Positions 1-11,494 of a DNA stretch of 64,000 nucleotides are shown piece after piece. The notes beneath the pieces were generated by a model. The model was not told the DNA's origin and did not search any database. It saw only the letters and a list, made by a program, of their open reading frames with translations. Positions within the stretch are counted from its first letter, which is position 1. Each line of letters opens with the position of its first letter. Position numbers and translations under genes: made by a program. This DNA is from Lactarius indigo (taxonomy: Eukaryota > Basidiomycota > Agaricomycetes > Russulales > Russulaceae), in assembly GCA_025766275.1 (NCBI GenBank), contig JAFKAC010000019.1:744001-808000 (forward strand). The letters are read 5' to 3'.

Positions 1-314
1 CCCCAATCGGCTCGCGAATTGAGTTCGCGTGCGTCGATATCGCACTGATACTGTCTCCCTGCTGGTCTAACGACGTCCCAGCGGTGATCTATGGGGTTCC
101 ACGTAATTTCTACCCAACACAGGTGGTCGAAATTGAACTCAACAGGTCTGAACCGTGAGGGTCCGTTGAATTCCACGAAATATCCGGTTTCGTCTCCTCG
201 TTCTCTCCAGCGGGCTGCTCCTAGAAATCTGGTTGGTACGTTACGGTCCCCTCTTCGTTCTAAATGGTAGGGACGGAAGTTCGTCCACTGATCGCGGGTG
301 TTGACAGTCGCCAC
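1..314 (-). pseudogene. Ty3/gypsy element A, gag N-terminal fragment
   Basis: Read on the minus strand from a GTG at 314, this matches the gag N-terminus of elements C (4694) and D (24724): DQW near the start, then GYFVEFNGPSRFRPVEFNFD, HLCWVE and CDIDARELNSRADWG. The frame is open to the window edge, so the rest of gag and all of pol lie to the left, outside the window. There is no in-frame ATG ahead of the conserved start, as in C and D. The assignment to the C/D clade is firm; whether the element is otherwise intact cannot be seen. Confidence 0.75.
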
Positions 315-320
315 AATGGG

Positions 321-331
321 ATCTTGGTCTT
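321..331 (-). promoter_or_regulatory. primer binding site of element A (self-priming type)
   Basis: The minus-strand reading AAGACCAAGAT lies two bases inside the LTR edge. It is the exact complement of an 11-base run inside the same LTR (523-533) that lies at the expected transcript start. This is the Tf1/sushi self-priming arrangement. Confidence 0.6.
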
Positions 332-333
332 AA

Positions 334-776
334 TGTAACGCCGTCACAGCGTTAGCTCGACTTGAGCGTAGATGAAGGCGACTTTGGGTAACTTAGCTGG
401 TCACGTCTCAAGACGTATGGCACGAAGGCTTATCCTAGATGTTCGAAGACACTAGTCACAACGGTGGTTCTACTCTGAGGTAGAGACGAAGAGAAACTGG
501 AGACAAGAAGTGACGATTGAAGAAGACCAAGATGGCGTGTCTTGGTCTTCCATAGCTATCTTAAATACAAGAGGAGCAGGCTTTCAAGCGCTGCTATGAG
601 TCACCGTATCGTAGCGTCCAACGTATCGCGTAAGTAGCGCAATCCTAATACTACTACTACTTGTACTAGGATCGAGTCATTCCCAAACACCTAACTCCTG
701 CGTAAACCCCGAGTCCGTGACTAATCTACCTTACCGCCGTAGTCACAACCGGTACAGTAAGGGTCGAACCGTAACA
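334..776 (-). repeat. 5' LTR of element A
   Basis: Begins TGTAAC and ends GTAACA on the plus strand, 443 bp, and shares blocks with the C and D LTRs, including the hairpin around AAGACCAAGAT at 523-533. It is about 90 bp shorter than those LTRs. It joins directly to the chromodomain coding region of element B at 777, showing that A inserted into the pol of B. The first five bases after it, TATGG, are the likely target-site copy; its partner is outside the window. Confidence 0.8.
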
Positions 777-3700
777 TATGGTGTAAGAAGGTTCGCATGG
801 AATACTGGGTGGATCTTCCATGTGGCAGGGAGTTCGAGTTCGTAGGAGACGTCTGATAGAACCTTCGTTATTTTGAATGGTCCGTGTCTCTTTGGGGCTA
901 GTTTACTTGTGGGGTAGAAGGTACAGAGATTTGTCCCTTCTAGCCATACTTGGTCTCCTTGTTGATAGGGTGTGAACCCTGTTTTGCCCCGTTGCATCAT
1001 GAGGCGTTGCGCATGTTTGATGCTATCTTGGGCGTGTTGCCTGAGTATTAGCAGTTCTTCCAACCGTTGATCTACGGCTGGGCAGTTCGACGGTTTGGGG
1101 TTCCAGGTGGTCCACGGTTCCCATCCCATAAGGAGTGAGAATGGGGAGTGTTTGGTTGTGGCATTTGCCCAGGAGTTATGCGCGAATTGTGCCATCAGTA
1201 GGACCTCTGCCCAATTGTCTTGTCTTACGTTGCACCAGTGTCGTAAATATTGTTCCAGCCATTGGTTGGTGTGTTCCAACTGGCCATCGGTCTGGGGGTG
1301 ATATGCCGATGATATGTTTTGTTGTATTCCCAGAGTGTGGCACAGTTGTCTCATGAAGGTGGACGCAAATCTGGGGTCTCGATCGGATATGATTTTTCTG
1401 GGTAGGCTGTAATGAGGGTATATGTGTTGGAGATAAAGTTTGGCCACTCCTTCCGATGTGATGGTTTCGTTACAGGGAATGAATATTGATGCTTTTGAGC
1501 AATCGTGATTGGTGATGGTGAGAATCGAATTGAACCCATTTGATATGGGGAGTTTGACTATGAAGTCCATTGCCACCACTTCAAAGGGTTTGGCTGTTGG
1601 GTTTGTGGTGATAGGGAATAAGTGTGGCTTTTGTCGGTGAGGGTTAATCTTGTTGCTTTGACAAATGGCACATCCATTGACATACGCCTCCACGTCTTTT
1701 CGCATATTCGGCCACCAGAAGTCGTGTCGTACTAGTTCTAGGGTATTGGCAATTCCTGGATGTCTGGCGCTCGGAGTGTTGTGGAAGAAGGTGATTACCC
1801 CCCACTTAAGGTCGTTGTTTCCCACAACAACGAGGGCGTTGCCCTTCCACCATAACCCATCGTGCTTCTTTAGGTTATGGGGTTCGACCCATGGAAGTAC
1901 TGCCGATTCTTCCATGTTCTGGGTAATTTGGGTCCATATGTCCATATCGTGCATGGACATCTGGGTGACTTTTAGGAACACTTCTTCCGGTAGTACTGTG
2001 ACATGGTCGTTATCCATTGTTCCAACGTCATAGTCAGGGCGTCTCGATAGGGAGTCTGCTTGGGTGTTCTTGGTACTGGGGATGTGTTTGAGTACGAAAT
2101 TGTATTCAGAGAGTTCTTGAAATTCTCGTGCTACGCGCCTGCTGATTTTCCTTGGTTCCTTCCAATATTGGAGGTTGGTGTGGTCAGTGTGGATGGTTAT
2201 CAAGTGAGGGGAACCAATTAGATATGTGCGCCATGTTCGCAGGGCCTTGACGATGGCTAGTAGCTCTCTGTCGTAGATATCGTAGTTGCGTTCCGCTTCC
2301 GTTAGCAATTCGGAGTAGAACGCAACCAGGTGCATTCTCCGATCTTCCCCCTTTTGGTTTAATACTGCTCCCAGGGCGTAGCTGGAAGCATCCACTTCTA
2401 TTTCGAAGGGTTGGTCCAAATCTGGGAACAAGAGCACTGGTTCGGAGCTGATCCGTTCTTTGATGGTATCGAAGGCTTGTTGTCTGGCATTTGTCCACTC
2501 CCAAGGTGTGTCCTTCTTTGTGAGGTCGTGGAGTGGTCTTGCTATCGTGGAGAAACCCCTTATGAATCGCCGGTAGAAATTGCAGAACCCCAGGAAAGCT
2601 CATACTTCTTTCAGGGATTTTGGCGCCTTCCAATCTTGCACCCCTTGTACTTTTATGGGGTCCATTCGTAGCTTTCCATGCCCGATGATTAGTCCTAGGT
2701 ATTCCACTTCATAAACCTCGAAGACGCATTTTTCCGGTTTGATATATAGATCGTGTTCGTCACAGAGGTCTAGGACGCGATGTAATACCTGTCTGTGGTG
2801 GACGTGATTATCTGCGGTCGCGATGAGAATGTCATCCATGTAAACAATGACTTCTCCTGTGAGCACCAGTTCTCGGAATATGGTGTCCATCATGGTTTGA
2901 AAGGTACTAGGGGAATTGGTAAGCCCGAAGAACATGACTCTTGGCTCAAATAGTCCCTGATTGGTCTTGAACGCCGCTTTCCACTTGTCCCCTGGCTTGA
3001 TTTGAACGTTGTTATATCCCCATCGTATGTCGAGCTTAGAGTAAAGCCGCGCTTTCCGGATTCAATCGATAAGCTCCAGAATTAGGGGGAGTGGGTAGTG
3101 GTTTTTTACCGTGAGTTCGTTGAGTCGGCGGTAATCTTGTACCGGGCATAACTTCCCATCCTTCTTTTTGATGAAGAAGAACGGAGATGCGTAAGGGGAT
3201 TTCGATGGTTGTATGTACCTCTTGTCCAGATGCTCCATTATGAATTTGGATAGTTTTTTGGTTTCTGGAACTGTAAGAGGGTATACCTTACAGTCCATGG
3301 TTTCCGGGGTGTTTGGGACTAGGTCAATGGCATGGTCCCATGTTCGTGAAGGGGGGAAGCGTTGGGAGGCTTCCTCGCTAAACACCTTCTGATGTCTTCT
3401 GTATTCTTCTGGAATCATTTCTTCGAAGGTCTTCTGGGGCTTTTTTGCGGCTTCCTGTTGTGCTAACTCTGAGGCTGTCGTCGTTTTTCGCAGTCGGATG
3501 GATGGCACTCCTTCTCCTTCTAGTTGTTCCCAGGCCAGTTCGTCAAGTTGATACATCTCCAATGCCTTAATGGTAGCCTCCATAGGCATGGCTTCGTCTG
3601 ACAGATTCAGGCTGGTGATTACAACTGGTTGGAACTCTTCATCGAGGGTGGCGTCCCGCCAGTGGAACTTTGGTTCGAAGGCTGTGAACCAGGGGTATCC

Positions 3701-4040
3701 GAGTATGACTTCATTATTTCCTAGGTCAGTGATAAGGAACCTTAAGTGTTGGGTCTTTCCTCCCATTTTGACCGTGAGGTCGGTGAAGGAAGTGATTTCC
3801 CCTCCTTAGTGGGTTCCATCCACATTCCATATCTTGATGGGTCGTTTGGTAGCTAGCCAAGCTATCTTTAATCGTTTCAGGAGGTTTGCGCTTATAAAAT
3901 TGTCGGTTGCGCCGGAGTCGATGAGGACGTTTCGTTCGGCCGTCGCGTGAGCAGATTTGAAAAGAACTGGAATTTGCATGGATTGGAATCTGCTATTGTA
4001 CACGCTAAGTTTTAATGCTCTAGCCCAGGCCGCCGGGTTC
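777..4040 (-). pseudogene. element B pol: protease, RT, RNase H, integrase, start of chromodomain region
   Basis: Minus-strand polyprotein in the order protease (LIDSGATDNF near 3930), reverse transcriptase (KKDGKLCPVQDYRRLNEL near 3150; VYMDDILIA near 2840), RNase H (FEIEVDASSYALG near 2400), integrase zinc region and core (MDFIVKLP near 1570, ISDRDPRF near 1385, TDGQLEHTNQ near 1290), ending at LLTPY where element A begins. The H copy reads ERTNQ where B has EHTNQ next to the catalytic Glu. In-frame stops occur near 2597, 3063 and 3808; the first two lie where relatives have a codon of the Arg/Lys type, while the third replaces a Gln next to a missing codon. Confidence 0.85.
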
Positions 4041-4134
4041 AAGCATTCAGAAAATCCTTCTTCTGGCCAAATAATTTGTCCACCATCAATTCTTGTACCT
4101 CTGGGGTTTGCGCGAATAGTGCTGCTACCTGGGC

Positions 4135-4139
4135 GTCTG
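4135..4139. repeat. target-site duplication of element C, left copy (GTCTG)
   Basis: GTCTG at 4135-4139 is repeated exactly at 12795-12799. Removing C and one copy restores the gag frame of B as seen in H near 52830. Confidence 0.9.
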
Positions 4140-4674
4140 TGTCACGTTTCTGCTTATACGGACTGTTCGTCTTGGGACCCTTACTGTACCGGTTGCAACT
4201 ACGGCGGTAAGGTAGATTAGTTGCGGACTTTACACACGGTGATACGGTAGTGCGATAGGAGATACAACCTGATAGCTGACTGATGACCTACGCCACTAGT
4301 ACTGGTACTAGTAGTATTAGGGTTCGAGTTGTTTCTGCGATACGTTGGACGCTACTTTACTGTGACTCATAGCAGCGCTTGTAAGCCTGCTCGATATGTA
4401 TTTAAACTGACTTGTGAAGACCAAGATACGCCATCTTGGTCTTCTTGAATCACCACTTGTTTCCTTTCCTACTCTTCCTTCTCTCACCTCTTCTCGAAAG
4501 CTGTCCGACTTAGTTCGTGACTCAAGAACCTTCGACTTGCCAGTGTACCTTCGCGTATTCACTGAGGCAAGGGTTTGGACCTCCGCGTCTTCAAGCCAAG
4601 TAGTGAACCTTCGCATTGCTAAGTTGTTACCGTCATCTGTGCTCAAGTCGAGCTAACGTTGTGGCGACGTTACA
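4140..4674 (+). repeat. 5' LTR of element C
   Basis: 535 bp, TGTCAC to GTTACA. Contains a TATTTAAA box (4399-4406) and, 34 bases downstream, a hairpin with 12-base arms whose right arm (4433-4443) is the predicted transcript start. It differs from the 3' LTR at four sites, all C/T or G/A within CpG. Confidence 0.93.
4399..4443 (+). promoter_or_regulatory. LTR promoter and self-primer of element C
   Basis: TATTTAAA at 4399-4406 is followed by GAAGACCAAGAT, a short loop and ATCTTGGTCTTC. The run ATCTTGGTCTT at 4433-4443 lies at the normal TATA-to-start distance and is the exact complement of the primer site at 4677-4687. In the Tf1 model the first 11 transcript bases fold back to prime reverse transcription. 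Confidence 0.6.
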
Positions 4675-4676
4675 TT

Positions 4677-4687
4677 AAGACCAAGAT
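4677..4687 (+). promoter_or_regulatory. primer binding site of element C
   Basis: AAGACCAAGAT starts two bases after the 5' LTR and pairs perfectly with 4433-4443. I recognised no tRNA 3' end matching it. Confidence 0.6.
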
Positions 4688-4693
4688 ACCATC

Positions 4694-6751
4694 GTGGCCG
4701 TAACAACAAGAGACCAGTGGACGAGCTTTCGTCCCTATTCGCTCCCAAGAAGAGGAGAACGTAACGTCCCCACGCGCTTTTTACAAGCTGCCAGTTGGAG
4801 GGAAAGACAAGAAGAAACCGGGTACTTTGTGGAATTTAATGGACCTAGCAGGTTCCGCCCAGTTGAGTTCAACTTCGACCACTTGTGTTGGGTAGAAGTT
4901 ACGTGGAACCCTGTAGACTCCCAGTGGGACGTCATACGCCCAGTAGGGCCTAGATATCGCTGTGACATCGACGCACGAGAACTAAACAGTCGAGCCGATT
5001 GGGGCCCTATTGACGGACAAATACAAGAACACTCCACCGGAGAAGTGGTATCTGAAGAAGAAGAAGACGAACAAAGCCAAGAAGAAAGCGACGGACGAGA
5101 GCCGAATCAAATGGAGACAAGCGGAGGAGCAATACAAGATCTCCTTATCGAACGAGCTGAGTCCGCACATATCACAGAACCAGAGCCAATTCACATCCGA
5201 TCACCAGCCATCATGGTGACACTCACACAAGCAATGGAAGAAGTCGCAATCGAAGAAGCACGTGCAATACGAGCTGAGGCCAGAGACATCCTCATGCCCA
5301 TCAACCCTGAAACGGGTATACGAATGACAGTGGACGACGCCGCGATCTATTGAGCAATAGGATTGGACCGAGGAGACCCCCCATCCGAACGATGACCTGC
5401 ACTAGAACTCCCCCCGGGGATAGGAGGACCCGGTGAGGACCCGCCACTGCCACCTGGAGGAGGAGTCCCATTCGACCTACGAAGAACCGAGCCGCCAAGA
5501 GGACCACCTGCTGGACCGCCTGGAGGAGGCGGAGGCGGTGGGGGCGGAGATGGTGCAGGAGGAGGAGGGTATCATAATGAGAAGCTAACCGGCGAGCCCC
5601 CTTCCATTTTCAATGGCGACAGACTCAAAGTCGACCAATTTCTGACACAGTGGCACGTCTACTGGGGCATGAACCTAGACGCCCCCATTATGCGAAATGA
5701 CTACAGGAGATGCCTCCTGTTCTTGTCATATATCAAAGGAGGAGCCGTCAGCGAATGGGTTCTATCATTCTTGAACTGGCTCAATCGACAGATACAACGA
5801 GGGATCAGCCCCTACACAAGAGGATTATGGGACGCCGTAGCAGACGGCTTCAGCCAGCGATTTGAGAACACGCTGGAATGAGAACAAGCACAAGCCATAC
5901 TGAGAAAGGGCTTCAAAATGGTGGGAGAGGATGTTGATAAGTATGTCAACGATTTCGAACAGCTAGCAAGGAAGGCTCACTATCGCCTCAATGAACCACA
6001 AACCATCAACCTCTTCATGGCGGGATTGCCCAAGGAACTATTCAAAAACGCGTTCCAATTCGATGAGCCCATCATGTTCGACGACTGGAAGAGGGCTGTC
6101 CTCAAGAGACAGAAAAATTACATACACCTCAAAGCGAGGCTCAACGAGTACAAAAACACTCCCCCGCCAAAGAAACAAAGCGGAAACGCGGGGTGGGCGC
6201 TCCCGCAGAACTTGCCGCAAACAAATCCCTGGGCCATGGACACCTTGGCAGACTGCGCCAAAGTACAACTCGCGGGATCAGAAGACATCGACTTCAACAA
6301 GCTACCACATCGCGACTGGCCCACACCTGTGCCCCCCTTCCCACCTAGGGGAGGACCTGGAACACGAGGGAGAGGCAGAGGGGGATCTCGACAGGACTTA
6401 AGGAACGTCCTGTGCTATAACTGTAATGCCCCAGGGCACCTCTCACGAAATTGCCCCTACCCAAGGAACCAGAGACAGTGGCCTAACCCACCTTCCAGCA
6501 GTAGGATGACTGAAACCGCCTGGCTGCCACAGTGGCTGGGATCCCCAGGCCCCACGTCTCAATATGAACCATCGCTGCTGGGATATGCCACGCCGGCGCC
6601 CAGTGCAACACCCGCACCACAAATTAACGTGGCAAAAACAGCGGGAGAACAAGCAAAAGAATGGCTAACACAGGTGGCCAACAGCACGGACGAAGTGAAG
6701 GATCTCATACTTCAAGACCTGTGGGGGAAGGAGGGTTTTCAGGACGCCTGA
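4694..6751 (+). pseudogene. element C gag
   Basis: Capsid/nucleocapsid precursor of about 685 codons in one frame. An N-terminal domain shared with A and D is followed by a Glu-rich stretch, a Pro/Gly-rich linker near 5430-5560, a capsid-like helical region (LDAPIMRNDYRRCLLF, then DVDKYVNDFEQLARKAHYRL near 5935) and one CCHC zinc knuckle CYNCNAPGHLSRNC near 6413. In-frame stops: TGA at 5351, 5393 and 5879, each where the sister copy D or the neighbouring repeat unit has Arg. The conserved N-terminus opens at a GTG right after the primer site, with no in-frame ATG for more than 100 codons, so the true start is unclear. Confidence 0.85.
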
Positions 6752-6795
6752 ACCCGTCAGTCTGGGTGAGGGCCTTATGATGTAATTCTGTAATT

Positions 6796-9700
6796 GTGAC
6801 AATGTGCTATCGGTCCCTACGAATTCCAGTGACTGTCCGAACGAATTACCAAACGACTGAAACCAACGCACTGGTAGACTCCGGTGCTACCGACAATTTC
6901 ATCAAACCAAGCATGGCCGCTCAGGCAGGAATCCCGATATGGCCACTAGAAACGCCTCACAAAATATGGAATATAGACAACACGGAAAACAAAGCTGGGT
7001 TAATCACTCATTACGTTAACCTAGAGGTGAAAACACAAGGACAGATTAAGAAAATGACCTTCCTGGTCACCGACCTCGGCAGCGAAGACATGGTGCTCGG
7101 CTATCCATGGCTGAGCACCTTCAAGCCCACCATCAGTTGGGCCACGGCATCCATGCATCCTGACACGCATCCAGTGGTACTGGCAACCATGGAGGAACTA
7201 CTCACAGCACCCACAATCCGGGCCTTAATTATGGCAGAAAAAGTAGCAATCGTCCAAGAATTAGAAGAAGAAACCTTTGCGTGGGCCACCACCTCGACAG
7301 AGTTAGCCATATCGGCGAAACAACAACAAGCGACAGCCGTGCTGCCGCCGGTGTACGCGGAGTACAGCACATTGTTTAACGAACAGGCTTCGCACCGCTT
7401 TCCTCCATCGTGACCCTGGGATCACGCAATTGACTTCAAACCATCGGCGCCGGCGTCAATAGACTGCAAGATATACCCCATGACACAAAAAGAAGAAGGG
7501 GAGCTAAAGGAATTCCTCGATGAGAAACTGAAGCAAGGATACCTGCGCCCTTCCATCTCCCCGTACGCGTCCTCTTTCTTCTTTATTAAAAAGAAGGACG
7601 GAAAACTACGCCCCGTACAGGACTACCAAGTAATCAACTCCCACACCATCCGCAATCAATACCCGCTACCGCTCATTCAAGACCTTATTCTCGACCTCAG
7701 TAACGCCCATATTTATACGAAACTTGACATTCGCTGGGGTTACAACAACATTTGAATTCATGATGGTGACCAAGAGAAGGCGGCGTTCAAGACCAAATTT
7801 GGCCTCTTTGAACCCACGGTCATGTTCTTCGGCCTTACCAACTCCCCCGCTACCTTCCAGGCGATGATGAACCACATTTATCGAGACACGATTGCGAAAC
7901 ACGAGCGCTTGGGCACTACAATACATGTTTACATGGATGACATTGGCATCGCCACTCACTTTGATCATGATTTGGCAGCCCATATCGCAGCCGTGCGTGA
8001 CGTTCTGCACGTCGCGAAGGAACACAACCTGTACTTCAAACTTGAGAAGTGCCTGTTCCACCAACCGCAGATGGATTACCTGGGGGTAATTCTTGAAAGG
8101 GGGGTGACCCGAATGGACCCGGTAAAAGTCCAAGGTATCAAAGACTGGCCAACACCGACGAAAGTCAAGGATGTTCGATCTTTCCTTGGCTTTTGCAACT
8201 TTTACCGCCTTTTCATCCGCGGATTCGCAACCCATGCTAAACCACTCACCAAGTTAACATGCAAAGACGAAGAATGGCGCTGGACAGAGGAAGAAAACAA
8301 GGCATTCAATACTCTCAAACACCTTGTAACCGAAGAACCGGTGCTGGCACACCCGGTCCTCCAAGATCCATTTGAACTAGAGGTTGACGCCTCTGGATAT
8401 GCGGTGGGAGCCGTACTGTTACAACGAAAATCTGACGGAAAACGACACCCCATAGGCTACTACTTGGCCACGCTCTCAGAGGCAGAACAAAATTACGACA
8501 TTTATGACTTAGAATTGCTCGCAATAGTCAAAGCCCTGCGAAACTGGAGACCGCTACTCGCGGGAGCCCCGCACAAAATCAAAATCTACTCGGACCACCT
8601 TAATCTGCAATATTGGAAGTTGCCACAGAAGATCAGCAGACGAGTCGCCAGGGAAGTGCTCGAACTCTCTGAGTACGACTTCGAGATTCACCACATCAAG
8701 GGAAAGAACAACGGCAGGGCATACGCCCTTTCAAGACGCCCAGATTATGACCAGGGGATAAGCGACAACAGCGAAGTCGTTGTCTTACCCCCCGAAGTCT
8801 TTGTAAGGACTCTCAACGTCGCACGCACCTTCACCGCAAACCCAAACTTGCTACAACCACACCACCAACAAGACAATGAAGTGATCAAAATGTGGGTAGA
8901 CCCCCATCGCCTCAAGAAAATAGAGGGAGAGTGGTACAAGGATGGCAGGTTCGTAATAACCGGGCCCGCATCAACGTACTGAGTACTAATACACGACCAC
9001 CACGACCTGCCGGTACACGGACACCCTGGAATCGCGAGAACACAACGAATCCTAGAACGACATTACTGGTGGCCACGACTGCGGAAAGACGTGTACGAAT
9101 ACATACAAGGCTGCACAGAATGCCAATGAAATAAAGTAAACACGAGACCTATACGGGCCGCGCTACAACCCATCATGCCAGAGCTAGAAGCCACACCCTT
9201 CCAAACGGTCGCCATGGACTTCATCACCAAGCTCCCATCGTCAAAGGGGTACGACAGCATATTAACTGTCACAGACCATGATTGCAGCAAGGCATCGGTC
9301 TTCATTCCGTGTCAAGAGGAAATAACAGCGGAGGAAACAGCAGCCTTGTACGTCACTCACGTATTCAAATGTTTCGGATTACCGCGCAAGTGTATCAGTG
9401 ACCGAGACCCCCGATTCGCGTCGAAGTTCACCAGAGAAGTGTGCCGAATCCTAGGCATCCAACAAAACATATCCACGGCGTATCACCCACGCACCGATGG
9501 GCAGTCCGAGCGCACCAATCAATGGCTAGAACAATATCTGCGCTTCTGGGTGAACGAGCGGCAAGACAACTGGACCACTTATCTACCAATCGCTGAATTC
9601 GCGCACAACAATTGGCCACACGAGCATACGAGACAGTCACCGTTTCAGCTCTTGATGGGGTACAACCCACACGCGGATTGGACTGATAAGCCGTCCCCCC

Positions 9701-11463
9701 TTCCTCAGGTCATGAGGCGACTGACACAGCTAAAAGAAGCTAGGGAGAGCGCCCAGAGGCTCATGATAAAGGCCCAAGAAGCTTGGGTCCGTAACAAAGA
9801 TACGCCCAAATTCAAAATCAGGGACCTCATGTGGTTAGAAGGCAAACATCTTTGAACCAATCAGCCTACGGCAAAATTAGCGGCGCGACGCCACGGACCC
9901 TTTCGAGTGACACAGGTGATGTCCCCTTACAATTATCGATTGGAACTTCCCACACAGTGGAGCATCCACCCAGTGTTCCACATTGATCCTCTCACGCCAT
10001 ACAGACAAACCCCGCTTCATGGAGAAAGCTTCACACGACCACCGCCCGAACTGATCGATGGGGAAGAGGAGTACGAAGTCGAGGCCATTCTGGACTCCCG
10101 GAACTTCAGCAGAGGGCAGCGCCTCCAATACCTCGTCAAATGGAAGGGGTACCCGGACTCGGAGAATCAGTGGGTCAACAAGGAGGACATCTTTGCGCCC
10201 GATGCCCTTCGCCTATATCAGGAAGCGCAAGCACACAGAAGAACAGTTAAAACGGGCAAGATGAGGGCAGAGGAAAGTCATTCCACCTTCCTTCGCTCTG
10301 CCATCTCCGCTCTCATGCCCACTTCCCCTCTGCGACATGTCACCCAAGCAGCACTCCTCGACTCCCTCGCCAACGATGCCAGAACACTCCTGGAAGACGA
10401 CGCCGACACTGAAGTTCCCAACACCCAAATCACACCATGGACGCCTCTTCGACCACAAGAGGGCCCCATCACCGCGCAAGAATGGGCGCATGTCATCGCC
10501 CGATTCCCAGACCCCACGCAACACCCCGACAACGAACAGGCCATTGTCCACGTTTTCAGAAATGAGGCCGGAGAGCACAAACCCATCGCAGCCATCCCCC
10601 CAAGTGACGACCTCATCGGCGTTTGCGGAATTTTCCCGAGCAACGACGAGCGTTCAAGCTCTCCTGGAGTACGAGTTGGATGGTTGGAGGAGGGTAGCGG
10701 CGGAGTGGCAGAAGGAACAGCTCGACTCAGCCGCGGCCCGACTGAGGGAGATGCGAGAGTGACGGCAGTGATGGTGGCAGCTGAGGCTGGCCATGACGAC
10801 TCAGATTACTACCTGGCGAGACACCCCTTCTTACAAACGAAACGCAACGCTGATAATCCCCTCATCACGCCATGGCTCGTCTACACCGACGGGTCCCCCA
10901 TGTATCGAGGACGTGTGCGAGTCCCTGGCATTGCGGAGCACCGTCCGTTCACCGCCGCTGAGGACCCCGCGCATGTCATTGCGCCTGAAGGGTTCAGGGC
11001 GAACTGACGACCCCATTACATTCGATACCCCATCACCGGGCCGGACGGAGTAGAGAGGGACGCGTCGCACATCCAAATCATCGGAGGGGCAGACCCCATG
11101 ATACTGGGGGTCATACCGGGCTCACCTCACGTGTATGGTAAGCCCTTCTATGCCGAGCCGCACGTATCGGCCGCTCTCTGCCCCCAATACCCGCACGAAG
11201 ACCTCGTCATCTTCGCGGCCGACAAGATCACCAACCACGCCCTCAATCGTATCAATGACGAGTCGCTCACCGCCGAAGTCACGCGCTACCGCGCGGCGAG
11301 CTACGAGCTCGACTGACTCCATGCCAGAGTCAGCCAGCTCCGGGCGATGATTGCGTGCGCGCAAGACAACAAGCGCGACTCCATCTACCGACTAGAGCGC
11401 ACCACAGCGTTGGAGAGGATTGCCGACGAACAGCGAGATTGGCCGCCGAGGGACTTCCAGTGA
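6796..11463 (+). pseudogene. element C pol: PR-RT-RNase H-IN-chromodomain plus C-terminal module
   Basis: One frame of 1,556 codons, shifted relative to gag. Order: aspartic protease (ALVDSGATDNF near residue 30), reverse transcriptase (VYMDD near residue 380), RNase H (ELEVDASGY near 530), integrase HHCC zinc region (about 740-780) and core (MDFITKLP, ISDRDPRF, GQSERTNQW at about 808-905), chromodomain (EEYEVEAILDS to YLVKWKGYPDSENQW, about 1090-1140), then about 400 residues of extra sequence ending in a coiled-coil-like stretch. Stops at 7411 (Trp to TGA), 7753, 8980, 9127, 9853, 11005 and 11314 (all consistent with Arg CGA to TGA). No frameshift separates the domains. Confidence 0.9.
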
Positions 11464-11481
11464 GCCTGGGGGCTCACGCTT

Positions 11482-11494
11482 AGAAGGGAGGTGA
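11482..11494 (+). promoter_or_regulatory. polypurine tract of element C
   Basis: AGAAGGGAGGTGA directly before the 3' LTR: the usual primer for plus-strand DNA synthesis. Confidence 0.8.

Noticed and set aside
10278..10643. Antisense frames over the pol tails of C and D
   Set aside because: Shadow frames of GC-rich coding sequence, without conserved motifs.
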